Shown here one piece after another: positions 63,900 to 64,000 of a stretch of 64,000 nucleotides of DNA. Below the pieces are notes generated by a model. That model did not search any database, was not told the DNA's origin, and was given only the letters and a program-made list of their open reading frames with translations. Origin of the DNA: Pseudomonas moorei (GTDB lineage: Bacteria; Pseudomonadota; Gammaproteobacteria; Pseudomonadales; Pseudomonadaceae); NCBI RefSeq assembly GCF_008801475.1, contig NZ_VZPP01000004.1, positions 62,001-126,000 on the forward strand, given 5' to 3'. Every line of letters starts with the position of its first letter. Position 1 is the first letter of the stretch. Position numbers and translations under genes: made by a program.

Positions 63900-64000
63900 A
63901 GGTCCTTTTGCAGCGCTAGACGAGGTCGGCGAGCCGGCGTGGAGTCAGCCTGCCTGCCATTTATGCGGTAACCAGGGACGGTTGTCTTGAAGCCGTCAAA

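Noticed and set aside
1..64000. tRNA, rRNA and insertion sequence genes
   Set aside because: None recognised on reading; no tRNA-like cloverleaf or transposase motif was noticed, though no dedicated search could be run.

Overview
The window is a chromosomal segment from a Pseudomonas, most likely of the P. fluorescens group. This is inferred from gene order (fleQ-fleS-fleR, fleN, motC-motD, hsbA-hsbR-hptB, parC-parP), high GC, and many REP/REPIN repeats of the TGTAGGAGCGAGC type. About 50 kb is one nearly uninterrupted flagellum and chemotaxis cluster. It is followed by the cytochrome c maturation operon and a short accessory tail.

Region 1 (1-10267) is a flagellin glycosylation island. It starts inside a glycosyltransferase gene and carries a full set of pseudaminic acid functions (pseB, pseC, pseF, a pseG-pseH fusion, pseI) plus a Pse-associated methylase. 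Next come a ketoacyl-ACP-synthase-III-like gene with its own sigma-54 promoter and a DUF115 (Maf-type) transferase gene. The island probably makes and attaches a modified nonulosonic acid to flagellin, which is encoded directly downstream. Region 2 (10403-14139) is the filament block: fliC, flaG, fliD, fliS and a fliT-like gene, with two good sigma-28 promoters. Region 3 (14313-18531) holds the master regulators FleQ, FleS and FleR.

Region 4 (18543-39014) encodes the basal body, C ring and export apparatus: fliE-fliJ, the HsbA/HsbR/HptB signalling set, fliK, fliL-fliR, flhB, flhA and flhF. Five sigma-54 promoters with exact GG-N10-GC spacing precede fleS, fliE, fliK, fliL and flhA. A short RHS-family gene with an AT-rich unknown C-terminus is inserted in antisense between flhB and flhA. 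Region 5 (39022-50010) covers fleN, fliA, cheY, cheZ, cheA, cheB, motC, motD, parC, parP, cheW and a DUF2802 gene. Together these set flagellar number and place, late-gene transcription, the phosphorelay to the motor, the second stator, and polar placement of the chemoreceptor array.

Region 6 (50011-52871) has REPIN-rich DNA around a small membrane-protein gene, then two minus-strand genes: an FlhB C-terminal-domain paralogue and a second FliK-like protein. Region 7 (53070-60021) is ccmABCDEF-dsbE-ccmH-ccmI, nearly all joined by 4-bp overlaps. Region 8 (60036-64000) has a small lipoprotein gene, an MFS transporter divergent from a LysR regulator, an orphan phnN preceded by what looks like the tail of phnM, and a truncated LysR gene. 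This end looks rearranged.

No tRNA, rRNA, CRISPR array or insertion sequence was recognised. Functions are assigned by reading motifs and gene order by eye; no database search was run.
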